From Macrolepiota albuminosa (taxonomy: Eukaryota; Basidiomycota; Agaricomycetes; Agaricales; Agaricaceae): 64,000 nt of DNA. Under the pieces are notes generated by a model. The model ran no database searches and was not told the origin of the DNA. It worked only from the letters and a program-made list of their open reading frames with translations. The stretch is taken from the NCBI GenBank assembly GCA_027475525.1, contig JAMWFC010000088.1:756757-820756 (forward strand), read 5' to 3'. Below are positions 53,268 through 64,000 of the stretch, piece after piece. The translations under genes and the position numbers were made by a program. The stretch's first letter is position 1; each line of letters opens with the position of its first letter.

Positions 53268-53840
53268 ACAAATGACATTAAAAAGGGAAGACACTATTCC
53301 CACACATATATGTAACCATACTAGTATCACATGACGTTAAAAAGTGAAGACATTACTCCCACGCGTACATAGTCTACTGCTGACTAAGTAACCGTACAGA
53401 CAAACACATGACGTTAAAAAGTGAAGACATTACTCCCACGCGTACATAGTCTACTGCTGACTAAGTAACCGTACAGACAAATGGTAGTATCACATGATGT
53501 TAAAAATCAAAGACATTATTCCCACGCATCTCTGTAACCACGTAGTACAGTAGTATCACATGACGTTGAAAGTGAAGACATTATTCCCACGCATCTCTGT
53601 AACCGTACATACATATAGTATGTCACATGATGTTAAAAAGTGAAGACATTACTCCCACGTGTACATAGTCTACTGCTGACTAAGTAACCATACAGACAAA
53701 CGGTAGTATCACATGACATTAAAAATTGAAGACATTATTCCCATGCTTACCTGAAGGAAGTAATGGCAATGAGAACAAACAAAGTCACATGATGGCAAAA
53801 ATTGAAGACATTTTTCCCACACATAGTCCGCTGCACAGAA
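53268..53840. repeat. Imperfect tandem repeat array
   Basis: About eight diverged units built around TCACATGACGTTAAAAAGTG and AAGACATTACTCCCACG, with spacers of 15-45 bp. Units differ in length and sequence, unlike the duplication inside the array. Confidence 0.8.
53331..53484. repeat. 77-bp tandem duplication 22 (in repeat array)
   Basis: Copies 53331-53407 and 53408-53484. Confidence 0.88.
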
Positions 53841-53865
53841 AAACCTCGATCTATTCTAGATCTCG

Positions 53866-54736
53866 GAACATGGACACTTGGCATCAGTCAATCCAGCATA
53901 ATACCCTTAGCCATGGCAGTGCTTACAGGGTGGAATAATAAAGTATTTTCATGATAGCTACCTGACAGCAAGATTAGTAATCATTTCACTTTATAGTTTA
54001 ATTCATGGCATTCACTTACATTTTTACCAGTTCACTGCTTTCTAGCAATGCATATTCTCTAAGTGTCAGTTAACTTCTTTACTATAAATACTTACTTTTC
54101 ACTAGTAGTACATTACCAAACAACCAATTTGGCATCAATTTGGCAGTAGAGATCATATCCCAACATTTTGGTCACTCTATGCAACAGACTACCTCTTTGT
54201 TGACCATGCCAAGCAAGAGGACTCTGCTTTAGTTTTCTCTCTCTTTCTTTCTCCACAGTTTCTTAGCACCTTGCAACTACGGCTTGGCATTTGTGCTTAG
54301 ATCTGCTAAGCAATCTTGTTATTATATCTTCTCATTCTAGGTGCTAATACTTAGCACCTCCTAGTGACTCTTTCCTGCACCTCTTAGCACCTTTTCTTAG
54401 CACTTCTCCTACACCTCTTAGCACTGTCTCTTAGTGACTTCCCCACATCTCTTAGCACCTTTTAGCAACTCTTCCACATTTCTTAGTGCTTTCCCTTAGC
54501 AACTCTTCTGCATTCTTTAATGACCCTGAGCACTTTCTTTCCAGATTTTGGAGCCTTACACACAAGCACCTCCAATCACCCACTTCTCTAGCCACCAACC
54601 TCTTGCCTATTGTGTGTTCTCTGGGACTCTGTCTGGAACTCCCTCAAACACTTAGCATGCCTGAAGCTACATTGACCAAGTAGTGGTACTAGTGATAGTG
54701 CACCCTACACCATCTAGCTCTGTTCAGGCATTATCA
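53866..54736 (+). mobile_element. Second copy of the 477-bp TIR element, interrupted
   Basis: 53866-53950 and 54584-54736 match the reverse strand of the element at 59750-60226 (GGCATCAGTCAATCCA; CTAGCCACCAAC; TTCAGGCATTATCA). The 633 bp between them (53951-54583) are absent from the other copy. Confidence 0.65.
53951..54583. repeat. Insert with CTTAGCACC-type repeats
   Basis: From about 54260 the sequence repeats CTTAGCACCT and variants roughly every 15-30 bp. TTC flanks both junctions, which may be a small target duplication. Confidence 0.5.
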
Positions 54737-54794
54737 GCATTCACCCTGATACTCTGCAGGGGCATCCACATTGAGTACTCTCCCAAGCAGCCAA

Positions 54795-55202
54795 CCTGGT
54801 GACTAGGTTGCCTGGTCAGCACAAGACAATCTACATACATTGTAAAGCAATGCATGATCACCTCCATTAAGTAGTCAATGATATATTGGAGGTGACCCTG
54901 AGGCTATCTGAGGGGGTGAATCTGCATAAAGCAGATAGTTAATATATCTAGGCATACTCTGGAGCATCTAAGTTCAGTGACTTGGAAGATTGGGCAATGG
55001 ACATATGTATCCATCTGGCCATGTGCCTCTACAATGAAGATCACATGGAAAGAGAACAAATCTTTGTTTTTCCAGAGTTCTTGGCCAGTGAGGCCATGAG
55101 TTAGTTCTGACAAGCAGTGTTGCTCATCAATAGGGTTCAGTATGACTGGACATTCAAAATAGTTCTGACTGGACTGTATGATTGATTTGTACACCTCTCT
55201 AT
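54795..55202 (+). pseudogene. Decayed gag fragment of the B/CD family
   Basis: FSDLEDWAMDICIHLAM-like sequence aligns with 30980-31260 of B. TAG and TGA break it. Most differences from B are CpG to TpG or CpA. The fragment ends at 55202 where an A-like LTR fragment begins. Confidence 0.8.
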
Positions 55203-55345
55203 GGATCTGACACTTGATTGCAGGGTGATGGCCATGCCAGCAGGTAGTTCTGGGGTCTGTAATGCAGGGCTGTCAGGTGTGCTGTATCATGGTGGGCTTT
55301 GATGTGTGTGATGGCAGTGTTGGTAGATGTAATGGTGAGAGTTGT
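55203..55345 (+). repeat. Decayed LTR fragment related to element A
   Basis: GATCTGACACTTGATTGCAG and GATGTGTGTGATGGCAGTGT follow 5718-5790 of the element A LTR and 225-255 of the first fragment. Confidence 0.6.
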
Positions 55346-55379
55346 TGAGTTTGTTTTCTGGCACTGGTGGCTCAGATTA

Positions 55380-57240
55380 CCCATCAAATTCAGACTTCCT
55401 GCAACCCCCACTCAATTTTCTCTGCAACAAAATGGTCACTTTTATTGAGGAGCTCTTTTTGGGCCCAATGCCTATACAACAATTCCTCAATGATTTTCTG
55501 CCAAGAAAACAATCTTGAACATGATCTCAATCATGATCCTTGCTACCCTGTTTCAGCTGCCATCTCTTTGGCAATGCTATCCTAGATGGCACTTCAGAGA
55601 TTGATATGTACAAGCCTTATGTAAGTAAAACTCACTTAGCATGTTGGTTCAATAACTCACTTTCAATTGTAGATAAGGCCTGTAATGACTTCATTCCTGG
55701 ATTCAAAATAGTTGACACATCCACTTATGGAGATCAATGGCCAATGCATCAAGCCTGACTCCAGTGTGTATCATAAAGATCTAGACATGTCAAAAAAAGG
55801 TCACTCAGTTTGGTGAACTTGAGCTGCACAATGAGCTTAAGCACATGACACAGACAATGCTTTTGTTGATCCACAAGAAGGCAAGGACCACAGAAGTTGG
55901 GTGTTCAAATCCAAGACTAATGCAGGTAAAGCATCTTGTGGTCAACTAATTTACTATACAACTGAGTGATTCAGTTGTCAACATTGCCACCATGCTTTCA
56001 TCATCTTTTTCTTTGGGAGATATGTGCACTTCATCTGCTGGGACTGTGCTGGTGCCATTGTTTCTAAAAAGTTCAACTTTGAGACCAATTGTACTTTTCT
56101 CATTGAATTTCTATGGAGATTCTCTCATCTTGATGATGCTGTCCAGGGCAGAAACCCATTTGTGCATTGTGCAACACTGGAAGAAGTAGAAATCACTCAC
56201 AGAGAGCTTGAGGAATGGAAATCTGAGGTCTATTGTCCAGTTGTCATCACTGTTCCTGGTAAGGACAGCAGGAACTGTGAATTTCTTTGCCTGTCTGAAA
56301 GTTGGTTACTCACAAGCAGATGTACTTGACTATATTCTGTGTATGAGATTGCAACAAAGAATAAATACCTTCTGAAGGATGTGTGGCAAGCACACACTCT
56401 GGATAAGGAGGCCGACATCTGCTGGGACCTCTGACAATGTGCAAGTTCAACATGTCCTGAGGTATGTTTGCAGAGAGGATATAGGCAGCAGCATCACAAA
56501 GACTGATCTTTGTGTTACTGTTCAGGAGGCCAAGAAAGGTTGGGAAGATGAGGGCCAGAGCAAGAACCATGCCTCTACTCTGAACTTAAAAGGGTTCTTG
56601 GAAGTGTAGTGGCAATTGGTAGATTAGTCTCTGATGTTGTTGGAAAACCTCTCAAGACTTTTACAAGCTCTAAACATCTGTTGCTGGTCATCTCACATGC
56701 ATTCACTGGTGAGTCAAGTCCAGGCATATTTTTCAGAATCTGTGACTCAGACTCCCATTATACAGCTTGTAAGCAAGCATACATGCGATGCAGTATCATT
56801 CATCATGACATTAGTGCAAACAATACTATGCCCTATAGTGCAGTTAACAGGCCCTCTCAGTCAACAGATCACAAATGTCACAGTACCTCTGATTAAAGCT
56901 GAGGCCTGCCATCTCAGGCTCCACTTCAAGTTGTCAAAATCACATCTGTGCATGCTATTACTTTATGTCTTCCAATTCCAACTATTCTCCCACTCTACAG
57001 GGCAAGTGTTGTCACCATACATTCTCAGATCCTCAGCAAAGTCTTTAAAAACTTGCTCAATCATCAATGAGTCCACCAAGGCCAAGCATGCTACAAGCTG
57101 TGCAGTGCAATTTTGAGTTTGTCTATGATCTTTGAGTGTATTGTGTTGATTGGACCTTTCTAATGCACCAGACTACATTGGAGAGGTGGACCATTACAGT
57201 TACAAGGCACACATGACTGGGAACTGGCTATAGGCCTTGT
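55380..57240 (+). pseudogene. FunK1-type fungal protein kinase relic
   Basis: FunK1 kinases are an expanded family in agaricomycetes. N-terminal motifs EIDMYKPY, then across an intron (55621-55672) KACNDFIPGFKIVDTS and KPDSSVYHKDLDMSKK; after an intron (55926-55974) FFFGRYVHFICWDCAGAIVS; later EFLWRFSHLDDA and, across an intron (56709-56765), HAFTACKQAYMRCSIIHHDISANN, where HHDIS stands for the HRDIS catalytic loop. The three introns are 52, 49 and 57 nt with good borders. Stops occur at about 55520, 56330, 56440 and 56900; a DW-LS remnant near 57150 may be the metal-binding motif. Arg codons are largely changed to Cys or His, as expected from CpG loss. Non-functional. Confidence 0.8.
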
Positions 57241-57282
57241 CAACACCAGATTTCTCACATGACAGGCTAGAAACCTGAATCT

Positions 57283-57483
57283 ATGTCAGCTGCCATCAAT
57301 GTGGATGATGTGCAAGAGGGCCTGTCCTTGGCTCATCCAAAGCTTATTCAAGACTACAATAATCTCAAGGTTGCAATCAGAGAAGGTGAAGTTGAACATG
57401 AGGCAATGTCAACCAAAATTCTATTACTCAAAAATGTTTATATCAACTTAACTGCCAGCTCATTTGCTCAATGCAGTTTTTGA
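57283..57483 (+). other. Short open frame, unassigned
   Basis: 66 codons (MSAAINVDDVQEGLSLAHP...), predicted helical; no recognised family. It directly follows the FunK1 relic and may be part of it or chance. 57484-57804 holds nothing I recognise. Confidence 0.25.
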
Positions 57484-57804
57484 CTCTAATTGAGAAACAG
57501 CTGGTCATGCATGGAAAGCTGCACCAACCTGGGGATGTTGGGGATGTTATGGACTGGGAAGAGGACTCTGGTATGTAGTGATTATCTAGGCTGTTGAAGA
57601 CTGGGATTAAAAAGTTGGCTGCCCATTTTAGATCAAGACCAACACCATGAGCTAATTTTAGAGATAAATTTCTTTGGATGAAGTGCCAGTGCTAGTTCTT
57701 CCCAGAAACTTTGCCAAATGAATTCTGTGCATGCTTCCAGAGATCATTTGGGTGGAGAGCCCTTTCTAAAACAGCCAAATGACTATACCAGTCAACAAGG
57801 ACTT

Positions 57805-58038
57805 TGTAACGAAGTTATGGCACTTGTGATAGCTTAAGTCACACTATACAGAATCAGACTAAACCGGTCTATTGACTATGTACAATGTAACAAGAATCAA
57901 GCTGCTGAGTAAGCAGCAAGGGTAACTATTTATAATATTGTAAGTAACAATATTATATTATAATAAATATAATGTAATATAAACTAGTATATTAAGTATG
58001 AGCTATGTGGCCAACACCACATAGCAAACTACGCTACA
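57805..58038 (-). repeat. 3' LTR of element E
   Basis: 234 bp, TGTAACGAAGTTATG...CTACGCTACA, followed inward by the CCCCCC polypurine complement as in CD. About three quarters similar by eye to the CD LTR. Confidence 0.88.
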
Positions 58039-58083
58039 CTCCCCCCAATCAGACCAAACTACAGTCTCAAAGCACCACAGCAG

Positions 58084-61000
58084 TCAGACCGTTGGCAAGT
58101 CAGGGGTGGGGGTGATTGGAGAGTCCCTGGGCTCCTGAAATAGGTTAGCAGTTGCATCGTCCATGTCATAGTTGAGGAGTTCATTCTCAGGTGCAGGCTT
58201 GTGGAAAGTGCCCAATGGCCCAGCCAAGGGCGGAGAATCGTCATAGTCCCATAGCAGGGACAGTGTAAGGTTGGGGTCAATGGTTGTCCCTGTAGTCGGT
58301 GGTTGGGGATCAGGAAGATCCCCATTGTTGGTGGGATAATGGCACGTCCAGATTTCTTGGGCATGAATGTCCTGCCCAATGAGGAGATATATCCCCTTAG
58401 TGAACACCTTGTCAAATGCATGACAATTCTCCTGTTGCTAGAGCATCAGGCATTGACAATTGTCAATGGTGACCTCACACCACCCATAGAGGAGGGCATA
58501 TGAGCCCAGGTAGTCCAAAGCAAAGGGTTGCTTTGGATTAGGGGGAGTCAGGCCAACGAAGGCCAGCCTCCCACTTTTCTTGCAGTGGTAGATCCATGAA
58601 GGAACAATCATCTGCTGGACCTGCTCCTGCTCCTCTGAGCTCGCAAATGGCACTGCAATGGTCTTGCACAATGCCTCATCAAGTAGTTGAGACACGGCTC
58701 TGTCTCAGGCAGTAGGGTAGCAATTTAGAGTCACCTGTTTAAATTTGTTGAGCAGAAGATAGCCCAACTGATGCTAACAAATCAGCATGAACTGGTTATT
58801 CACCAGCAAATAGAGCCTGCAGAGCTTTTGAGGACTGCGGGGAAACCCATGAGGTGCAACTTGGTACACCTTACTGTTGCAGGGTGTCTGGGCAGCGTTC
58901 CCCTCTTTTTCAGCCTCAAAGGCCCTGGCTGCATGGGCATCTTGCCCAACGAAAATAGTGTTGGTCACTGGCAACCAGTAGAATTGGGATGACAACCCCA
59001 TGCTGAAGAATGAGTTCTGGCGCTCAATAGTGTGATCTCAATAGATCATCACACCGAGCACATCAGGAAGTCACTCAGTTTTGTCTTTGAGGAGGGTGGC
59101 TCCTTGTTTGGTGCTATCTTGTGCCTGACAGTCTATCTTGGCTCATTGATTACTATTGTGCCGCTTGCATGTCATATGCTGTGCTGCCATCTCATAGGGC
59201 ACAGGCGATTCTATTCAAGCCTCTTCAGACTCTTCATACTAATCATCATCAGAGGGCAGGGATGGCAGCCTCTCTGGCACAGAATTCTCTGAACGTGGGT
59301 CCATTGCTCACACACACCATGAGTATCAGGCTGGAGGGCCCTCCACCAATACTGCGGGTAAGAAAAAGATGTTAGCTCCTGGGGCCTCTTTTGGGGCATC
59401 CTTGGGGAAGTGCACATTAACGTATATGTGCCCTTCCAGATGCTTACCCCTGTGATCCTTTTGGGGTTGCAAGGCCTTAGCCTCAGTGGGGCGTGCACCA
59501 ACGCCCCAGGAACTCTGCTCCCCAGAGTGCATAGAGGATACCACGGATGATGGTCATAAAGATGCAACCTCAGATGCACCCCTAGCAAGGCGCTGAATCA
59601 GCAAGGGGTGGCTGGGACCAGGGCATCTTCATATAGAAGGATGTCCTGTCCTAGGCCAGCCTCCCAGCCAGAAATGGCAATGCTTGACTGAGTTGAGTGG
59701 GAGGGCATGTCCTCCACTCCTTGCTGATGTGCCCTTTTGCTATAGTCAGTGATGACGCCTGAACAGGGCTGAGTGTGGGGATAGCATAGGGTGTACTATC
59801 ACTAGTACCGCTACTTAGCCAATATAGCTTCAGGCACGCTAAGTGTTTAAGGGAGTCCCAGAAAACCCATGGTAGGCAAGAAGTTGGTGGCTAGAGAAAA
59901 TACTTTATCATTTCACCCTATAAGTGCTGCCATAGCTAAGGATATTATGTTGGATTGACTGATGCCAAGTATCTGTGTCAATGTATAGCCATGGAGTGCA
60001 AGTGGCAAGGGTGCAGCGAGGTGTCAACAGTGGCACTAAGAATAAATAAAGCCATCAAAAGTGATCCAGGAGTAATCTGGGGCTACAGCTGCAAGTTATT
60101 AGCATAAAAATATACCAAAAATAGTGCTAGAAGTGCTAGAATGTGGTGCTCCTGATAGTATCAATGGGCTGGTGTGAGGTGCAGGTATTGGTGCTATTGG
60201 TGGCCATCCATGAATGAGGCTCATCATCGGTGTCCTGACTCGGAAGTGTAGTCTGCCACTTATGAGCAGCCAAAATGGCAAGGAGGTCAGTTTTGCGCTG
60301 GGTGCACATATGATCCATGTCATCCATCATCTGACTAATGAGGATGACCACCTCTGCATTGCAGAGAAACAACAAGTCTGTGGATATGTTGTACCCATTA
60401 TCCCCCAGGCATTTGGGGAGAGTAGCCAGGACTAAGTCCTGGTTGAGACTGGGCTCAACAGCTTGTGCTTTTCCTTTGTCATGTTGAGAGCATGACTCTT
60501 CTTCCGAGCTGGGCTTGGGTTGGTGTGGCATCTCCAGCTGCTGTAACAAGGAGAGCCTGGCCAGGCTCTCCGTCAGCACTTTAGCCAGAGACTTGCTACC
60601 TTGTTCTGTACTGAGAGTTTTTGCACTTTCAAGTGCTGGTGTTGCCAGCATGAGGGATGATCTGCATCCCTCTGGACCATCTGCTGGCATTGTTGCCACC
60701 TGGGATGTCAAATTCCCTCTCTTGGTGGGCGCCTCTGATTGGGCACTGTACTGGGGCATCGTGTCCCAAGCTCCCATCCAGGCTGGGGAGTATGACATCA
60801 GTGCTGGCACACCAGAGCAGTGTGCTGGGGCCATAAACTGGGGCAAAGGATGTGCATCCATTGGCCCTCTCACCCTTTATAGAGGCAAACTGCCCCCATT
60901 CTGGCATCACTTGAGAACTAAATAGCCCCCTGTACTGGAGTTGCTGGGCTTGGCCCTCAGCAGGATGTGGCACATAAGCATCCTGTATCATCTGACAAGG

Positions 61001-61281
61001 TGGAAAACCGCCCCCAGTTGTGTTCTGGGGCATAAAGTTGCCCTGCATGAGTTGTTGTGGTGAGTAGCCACTGATCACCAGCTGCTGCGGCAGGTAGCCC
61101 GCCGCTGGTTGTTGCTGCTGCTGTGGGAAGCCTACAGCCTGTTGTGATTGTCCCTACTGGGGCACATTTTGGGTCACTGGGGGAGCCATCTGCCCTCCCC
61201 TTCAGCCAATGGTAAGACCAATGGCGACAACTCAAATTGCTGCTGCTGCTGCTCACTGGGGTCCACAGGCATGTTGTCCAT
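58084..61281 (-). pseudogene. ORF3 of element E, decayed and interrupted
   Basis: Start MDNMPVDPSEQQQQQ at 61281. Segments match B ORF3: GYSPQQLMQGNFMPQN, SLARLSLLQQLEMPHQPKPS, FYWLPVTNTIFVGQDA, SPQKLCRLYLLVNNQF and LDYLGSYALLYG. About 500 bp corresponding to B 39140-39660 are missing near 58480 (YGW joins EVTIDNC). The 477-bp TIR element at 59750-60226 lies in the frame. Many stops. Confidence 0.82.
59750..60226. mobile_element. 477-bp TIR element (MITE-like)
   Basis: Ends TGATGACGCCT and, inverted, TGATGAGCCTC (one base gap). Flanks TCAG (59746-59749) and TCGG (60227-60230) fit a 4-bp target duplication with one CpG-type change. It interrupts ORF3 of E between codons that are adjacent in B. 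No coding capacity. Confidence 0.6.
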
Positions 61282-61385
61282 GGCTGAGGAAAGAAAGGGA
61301 AAAAAAAGAAATTTCAAACTTTTGAATGTTTCAGCCACAATTGCTGACCAACTCAGCCAAGCCGTGATCAGCACTGCCAATCAAT

Positions 61386-62400
61386 TTAAGTGCCGGCATG
61401 CTTAATGCTCTTCAACTCCAAATAGCAGTCAAGTGCCACCAGCTTGGAGCAATGGGAGTAAGGCTCCCATATTGTGTCTCCAAGGGACCAGCATACCTTA
61501 AACTTGAGCATCTTTTGCTCAGTCCACTGGTGCCTGATTATGGCCACCACATCTGCACAAATTTTGTGCAGCAAGAAGGGCATGTACCCTCTATTGAGCT
61601 CAAAGAGTGCATACCCTGTAGCCTCAGAAATACTCACGTTAATCATGAACTCAGTGAGTGGGCACCAGTTCACCCAATCTCATTGATCAGGGCACACCAC
61701 TGCACTCAGGATCTGGCCTACACTACAGTTGGCACTTTCTGTCTGCCCATCCATCTGAGAGTGGAACAATGTCAACATGAGGAGTCTAGCTCCTAACAGC
61801 TTGTGGAGTTCCCTCCACCATTGCAATGTGAATTTTGAGTCATGGTTGCTCACAATGGTACTAGGCAGCCCATGCAGTCTGACAATCTCCCTAAGGTAGA
61901 TCCACAACACATTCTTAGCTGTCAGCATTGTTTGCACCAGTATAAGGTGCACCATGCTTGTTATACAGCATATCACTACTCAGAGGTAGTCAAATCCTCT
62001 TAACTCAAGGAAGAAACCAATAAAGTCCATATTGATGGAATCCCAAGGCTTCACCGGTACTGGAAGCTGGTGCAGCTTCCCAGCCAGGGCTCCAGGGGGC
62101 AGTTTTGCCTGTTGACATGCTGTGCACAATGCACAGAACTTGGTAACCTCCTGGGCCATGTGTGGCCACCAATACCATCTGCATACATATCCCAATGTTC
62201 ATGTGGCACCAAAGTGCCCCACCACTGCATGGGCCTGATCCAGCACTCATGTCACAATAGGTCGTGAGTGAGGGAGACAAACCACTGCCACTCCTTAACA
62301 GTTCTCTATTGTGATTACACCATCAGGCCCCTGCCTGAACCAAGGATGATTGTTGGGGTTGGAGAGGATCTCATTGAATAAGGAGTCATGTCTGTACTCC
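61386..62400 (-). pseudogene. Integrase of element E, decayed
   Basis: FCALCTACQQAKLPPG, STIVSNHDSKFTLQWWREL and DGQTESANCSV are recognisable. The second catalytic Asp region reads SNHDSKF instead of SDRDSKF. About 300 bp between PSLLHKICAD and IIRHQWTEQ (near 61540) are deleted relative to B. Confidence 0.82.
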
Positions 62401-62639
62401 CGCATGACTTCCTTTCAGAAGTCATCTTGCTCCAGGCTAAGTGGCTGAGACAAAGACAATTTGCCTTCTAGCATTTCAGCCAGAGTAAGGGGTCAACTGG
62501 TATGCTTGGGTTCACCAAGCATGGCTGGGTCCATTTCCTCATGCTTTCTGAGCAGCTTGGCAGCTATGTCCCGCTCTTCACGTTGCTCTTTAGGGTGAGT
62601 ACTTCATCTCTGCTCATTGTTGTGCATTGCATGTATCTC

Positions 62640-64000
62640 CTAGTACCAATGGAGAGGTAAATCCTCTCTGTCTGGGTTGATGCAGCAGTCTGCCTGCACA
62701 TACTCATGAGGCTCATGAGCCTCTCCTACTACATCACTCTCAAAGTAGCAAGACAAGCAGTCTGCTACTTTATTGAGTTCACCTTTAACATAGGTGATGT
62801 CAAATTGGTATCTTGACATATAGTCAATCCACCATTGCTGATGCAGTGACAAGTTCACCTGAGTTTTGAAGAACTCAAGTGCCTTGTGATCAGTAATAAT
62901 GTGAATGAAGTATTCCATCAGTTTATCCTCCCACTTGAGAAGGGCCTCGAGTATGGCCAGAGTCTCAAGCTCATGCACAGCATAGTTTTGCTGGGTGGTA
63001 GTGAACTTCTTTGACATGAACCCTGCTGGGTGGCATGTCTGCCAGCTACTCCCCTGGCCATACATGGCACTGACACCCATCTTGGACACGTCACAAATGA
63101 GCCAGATAAGCTCGTCCCATCTAGGGTCAATTGGATAGATAACCGGAGTCTTCATATAGATCCGTTTGACCATTTCAAAGCACCGCTGGTGCAGCAGCCT
63201 CCAATTGAACAGTGACCTGTTCTGCATCATGGCCATGAGTGGCCTGGTATAGGCAGTTACATCAGGCAGGAAGCTCAATATGTAGTTGACAAGGCCAACA
63301 AACTATTGGATGTTATTGTAGTTTTGTGGCATGCACCACTCCCAAATGCAGTCGAGCTTGTTCTGATTGGGGTGTATACCCCGCTCATCAATTGCCCTAA
63401 GCAGTCTATACTTTGAGCGTACAGCTCACACTTTTTCCATTTCAAGTACAACTTGTACTTGCAGAGTTGCTCAAATACAACTCTGAGGTGCTGCTCATGC
63501 TCCTCCATGGAATCCGAGTAGATGAATATGTCATCTAAGTAGATGTGCATAAAGTGTCCTATTACATCACAAAAAATAGAGGTCATTAGCCTCTGAAAGG
63601 TTGCAGAGGCATTATAGTCCTCAATCTGCATTATGTTGCTCATTAACGTGCCCATGATCGAGGCAAACATAGTCTTGGGTATGTCTTTGGTGCAAATGTG
63701 CACCTGCTCATAAGCATCTGTGAGGTCAATCTTTGAGTGATACTTTGCTTGAGCCACGTCTTCCCAGATCACTTCTTGATCTGGTAAAGGAGTGATATCC
63801 TTTATGGTATTATTGTTGTGCTGATGTGCATCAAGAGCAGTGTGAAGGGTCCTGTCCTTCTTTGGGATGCACAGTAAAGGTGCAGCCTGAGCAGTAGTGC
63901 AGGGTGTCTACCATTGAGCATTCAAATAGCAATTAGTTTTGTTGTGTAGTTGCTTCTGAAGTGCATGTGGGCACCATGGCAAGTGATACTTGTACTGTAT
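62640..64000 (-). pseudogene. RT and RNase H of element E, partial
   Basis: KIDLTDAYEQVHI and MHIYLDDIFIYSD for RT; LICDVSKMGVSAMYG and HIITDHKALEFF for RNase H. The frame shifts near 63390 (LGQLMSGVYTP). The upstream part continues past the window end. Confidence 0.85.

Larger units (their letters stand above)
57805..64000 (-). mobile_element. Element E: CpG-depleted relative of B/CD, runs off the window
   Basis: Starts with its 3' LTR (57805-58038), then, on the minus strand reading inward, ORF3, integrase, RNase H and RT. It has the same layout as CD. Nearly every CpG of B/CD is TpG or CpA here. The 5' half lies beyond 64000. Confidence 0.88.

Noticed and set aside
5491..53484. 77-bp duplications as a biological insertion or recombination signature
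   Set aside because: Identical spacing in unrelated sequences, no shared motif at borders, and different breakpoints in the two LTRs of one element point to assembly.

Overview
The window looks like gene-poor, repeat-dominated DNA from an agaricomycete (mushroom-forming basidiomycete). The evidence is short GT-AG introns of 43-57 nt, a KDZ transposase with its CxC2-type cysteine cluster, a FunK1-type protein kinase relic, and Ty3/gypsy chromodomain retroelements. No bacterial-type operon or ordinary housekeeping gene is present. Almost everything is a transposable element, and several are nested inside one another.

Layout. 1-3625: decayed Ty3/gypsy element F (+) beside a fragment of an element-A-like LTR; 3626-3775: a KDZ transposase fragment. 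4016-52666: what I read as one giant KDZ-type DNA transposon, with inverted terminal repeats of about 1.37 kb (left 4016-5080 plus 15330-15638; right 51295-52666). Removing later insertions leaves about 15.6 kb holding gene2 (-), the KDZ transposase (-), gene3 (+) and probably gene4 (-, Zn2Cys6/coiled coil). Element A (5081-15324), an LTR retroelement on the minus strand, lies inside the left inverted repeat with a GGTGG target duplication; the right inverted repeat shows the empty site. Element CD (24440-47189, minus) interrupts gene3. Element B (28902-40396, plus), of the same family, interrupts the integrase gene of CD. 49.9-51.2 kb holds a cluster of tRNA-like (SINE-type) sequences. 52.7-57.8 kb is old decayed repeat DNA with a FunK1 kinase relic. 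57805-64000 is element E, a CpG-depleted relative of B and CD that runs off the window.

How the parts work together. The KDZ transposase would act on the long inverted repeats. B, CD and E share one plan: LTR, gag, protease, RT/RNase H, integrase with chromodomain-like tail, then a long same-strand ORF3 of unknown function before the 3' LTR. Element A differs. It has two tandem retropepsin domains, no RT core, an integrase with the catalytic Glu replaced, and an antisense gene with three introns encoding a Zn2Cys6 cluster and coiled coil. Every autonomous element here carries at least one disabling change.

Caution. At 22 places, in unrelated sequence types, a segment is repeated in tandem at a spacing of exactly 77 bp. 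This looks like an assembly artefact (a k=77 overlap not merged) rather than biology. Since 77 is not a multiple of 3, each one inside a gene creates a false frameshift, so several broken ORFs below may be less broken in the real genome. All identifications rest on reading motifs by eye; no database search was run.
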